From: CAZAMB01 sp964501365
Lineage (GTDB): Bacteria > Planctomycetota > Phycisphaerae > UBA1845
Length of the DNA: 64,000 nucleotides
Reading direction: 5' to 3'
Assembly: GCA_964501365.1 (NCBI GenBank)
Contig: CAZCST010000020.1
Location: 310,001 to 374,000, forward strand
The position numbers and the translations under genes are program-made. The notes under the pieces are model-generated. The model was not told where the DNA came from. It saw only the letters and a list, made by a program, of their open reading frames with translations, and searched no databases. Below are positions 62,401-64,000 of the stretch, in pieces. Position 1 is the stretch's first letter. The number at the start of each line of letters is the position of its first letter.

Positions 62401-63546
62401 ATGCCCTTATTACCAACCGGCGCGGTCTTCGACGGCGATCAGAATTCTCTTCTGACAGTCGTCCGCGAATTCGCCGAACACGAACTCTTTCCACTAGACC
62501 GAAAATGGGACGTTGAGGAGTCATCGGTAGCAGAAGTCCTGCCGAAACTCTCGGACATGGGTCTGCTCAATCTACTCATCCCGCCGGAAGCCGGAGGACT
62601 TGGATGCGATTACCGAACTTTTGCCGCAATCATTCATGAGCTCGCAATCTGGTCGCCTTCGACGGCCGTAACCGTTTCCGTTCACAACATGGTCGGTCGG
62701 ATCGTCCAGCAATTCGTCGATGAACCGCTGCGAGGACAATTGCTGTCGGAATGGGGAAAGCCCACAAGTTTCGGGGCGTTTTGCGTCTCCGAGGCGGGGG
62801 CAGGCAGCGACGCGCGAAGCATCCAGGCAACCGTACGCGAAACAAATGATGGCTTTCGCATCAACGGCGAAAAGATGTGGGTGACCAACGGCGTCAGTGC
62901 CGGGTGGTATTTTGTACTGGCGAAAATGGAAGGCGCAGCGGAAAAGGGATATTGCACGTTCCTCGTCCGGGGCGACTCCAAGGGCCTCACGCGAGAAAAG
63001 ATCCGCGGGAAAATGGGAATCCGGGGAAGCGAAACTGCAGTCGTCCATTTTCAGGACGTGCATGTGCCTCGTGAATACCAGGTCGGCGATCAAGGGAAGG
63101 GGCTGCTGGTATGCCTGTCAACCTTGAACGGCGGACGAATCAGCATTGCGGCACAGGCAACGGGGATCGGCGAGGCGTGCCTGGCGGAAATGATCAGCTA
63201 TGCGAGGCAGCGCGAGCAATTCGGCAAGGCGATCGGAAGATTTCAAGCCGTCGGAAACATGATCGCGGACAGTGCCGTTGACCTTGAAGCAGCCAGGAGC
63301 CTGATCTGGCGAGCGGCCGCGACGGTCGACGCGGGACACACCGATCGGGCTGCGAGCGCGATGGCCAAGCTGTTTGCCTCCGAAGCGGCCAATCGTATTG
63401 CGTACAGGGCTGTGCAGGTTCACGGAGGAACGGGATATGTGCACGAATGTCGCGTCGAGCAACTGTTCCGCGATGCCCGAATCACCTCAATCTATGAAGG
63501 CACGAGTGAAATCCAGCGGATTGTACTGGCCCGTTCGCTGGCCTAA
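62401..63546 (+). CDS. Acyl-CoA dehydrogenase
   Basis: A 381-residue FAD enzyme oxidising acyl-CoA to enoyl-CoA. The signature AFCVSEAGAGSDARSIQATV and the block RQREQFGKAIGRFQAVGNMIAD are intact. The catalytic base Glu366 lies in SIYEGTSEIQRIVLAR, as in short- and medium-chain enzymes. The start is ATG 62401. It has its own promoter and no adjacent electron-transfer flavoprotein or beta-oxidation genes; chain-length preference is not evident. Confidence 0.95.
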   Translation: MPLLPTGAVFDGDQNSLLTVVREFAEHELFPLDRKWDVEESSVAEVLPKLSDMGLLNLLIPPEAGGLGCDYRTFAAIIHELAIWSPSTAVTVSVHNMVGRIVQQFVDEPLRGQLLSEWGKPTSFGAFCVSEAGAGSDARSIQATVRETNDGFRINGEKMWVTNGVSAGWYFVLAKMEGAAEKGYCTFLVRGDSKGLTREKIRGKMGIRGSETAVVHFQDVHVPREYQVGDQGKGLLVCLSTLNGGRISIAAQATGIGEACLAEMISYARQREQFGKAIGRFQAVGNMIADSAVDLEAARSLIWRAAATVDAGHTDRAASAMAKLFASEAANRIAYRAVQVHGGTGYVHECRVEQLFRDARITSIYEGTSEIQRIVLARSLA

Positions 63547-63995
63547 TCGCAACTTGTTGCGAGGTCGGTTCGAGGGGGCAATGGATTGGGGCTTTGCGTG
63601 CGGGCCCGTCCGTGCCAGACGACTTCGGCCTTCCAATTGCTTGAATCGCCCATATCGCCGCCCACATCCGCGAGTTCGGCGGGGACCACCTCCATGCAGA
63701 CGCGAAGAGTCCCTTTGGCGGGGAGAAATCGGTCAAAAAACTGCGTCGCTTCAGCCGGTGGCTTATCCGATTTTGCGCCGCCTTTTGGCACATACCAGAA
63801 GTGAATCTGAAATTGTTCGACGTAATATCCGTGGGCCTCTGTGATGGTAAAATACAGCCGGTTTTTCCCTTTCGAGCGGTCCACTTCGACTTGTGTAACG
63901 AGATCGGGTTTTTCGGCCGGCTCCGCGCCGGGCAACGGGAATTTTTCAAGAGTTTTTGTAACCTGTTTAAGGTGATCCTTCTCCTCAGGCGTCAT
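63543..63995 (-). CDS. Unrecognised protein, probably partial at its N-terminus
   Basis: The visible frame covers 150 residues from an ATG at 63995, but it is open to the window edge (codon TCG precedes it), so the real start may lie outside. The sequence is beta-rich with RLYFTITEAHGYYVEQFQIHFWYVPKGG and TLRVCMEVVPAELADVGG. I recognise no family. Its stop overlaps the acyl-CoA dehydrogenase stop region on the opposite strand by four bases, so the two are convergent. Confidence 0.65.
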   Translation of the reverse strand: MTPEEKDHLKQVTKTLEKFPLPGAEPAEKPDLVTQVEVDRSKGKNRLYFTITEAHGYYVEQFQIHFWYVPKGGAKSDKPPAEATQFFDRFLPAKGTLRVCMEVVPAELADVGGDMGDSSNWKAEVVWHGRARTQSPNPLPPRTDLATSCD

Positions 63996-64000
63996 CGAGG

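Overview
The window looks like a chromosomal segment from a planctomycete-type bacterium, possibly of the Phycisphaerae; this is inferred from gene content, not from a marker gene. Pointers are an ECF sigma factor next to a Ser/Thr kinase with a TPR tail, DUF1559/pseudopilin-like proteins (one fused to an anti-sigma-like region), an FGly-type sulfatase, IPTL-CTERM-like sorting tails, very large secreted repeat proteins, and many short palindromic intergenic repeats. An outer membrane is implied by LptE- and BamD-like genes, and peptidoglycan synthesis by murA. Base composition is moderately GC-rich. No plasmid, phage or CRISPR array was seen.

Region by region: 1-15.7 kb is an exoprotein island, almost all on the minus strand. 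It holds a secreted protein with eight exact-length 54-residue Cys repeats (cut by the window edge), a plus-strand YVTN-type beta-propeller, a filamentous beta-strand repeat protein, a 1386-residue protein ending in a keratin-like Cys-Cys array, tRNA-Thr(UGU), a right-handed beta-helix protein and an FG-GAP propeller. 15.9-22.5 kb on the plus strand carries an ECF sigma factor, its Ser/Thr kinase and a multidomain Ntn-hydrolase. 22.5-32.3 kb has a HAD phosphatase, an HTH membrane protein, a sulfatase flanked by direct repeats, QueF with a metallopeptidase-like partner, a XerC/D recombinase, a FlgI-like lipoprotein and a beta-lactamase-fold serine hydrolase with a PDZ domain.

32.5-45 kb is mostly housekeeping: TIM-barrel isomerase, ECF sigma/anti-sigma pair, metK, an RNase HII-like protein, a STAS protein, an IPTL-CTERM protein, manA, a tRNA-binding protein, prmC and murA. 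The gaps between them are full of hairpin repeats. 45-57 kb has exported and membrane proteins, a three-gene pseudo-receiver operon, a pseudopilin-like protein and an envelope-biogenesis run (bamD-like, lptE-like, ftsH). It ends with a TPR protein and a CapD/WbpM-type nucleotide-sugar dehydratase. 57-64 kb has an ACMSD-like decarboxylase, a ParD/ParE-type toxin-antitoxin pair with a clear promoter and operator, a glycosyltransferase, threonine synthase, a lipoprotein with a rho-independent terminator, an acyl-CoA dehydrogenase and one partial gene.

The most unusual material is the Cys-rich exoprotein island, the FlgI-HEAT lipoprotein with no flagellar genes nearby, the pseudo-receiver operon, the anti-sigma/pseudopilin fusion and several non-autonomous repeat elements.
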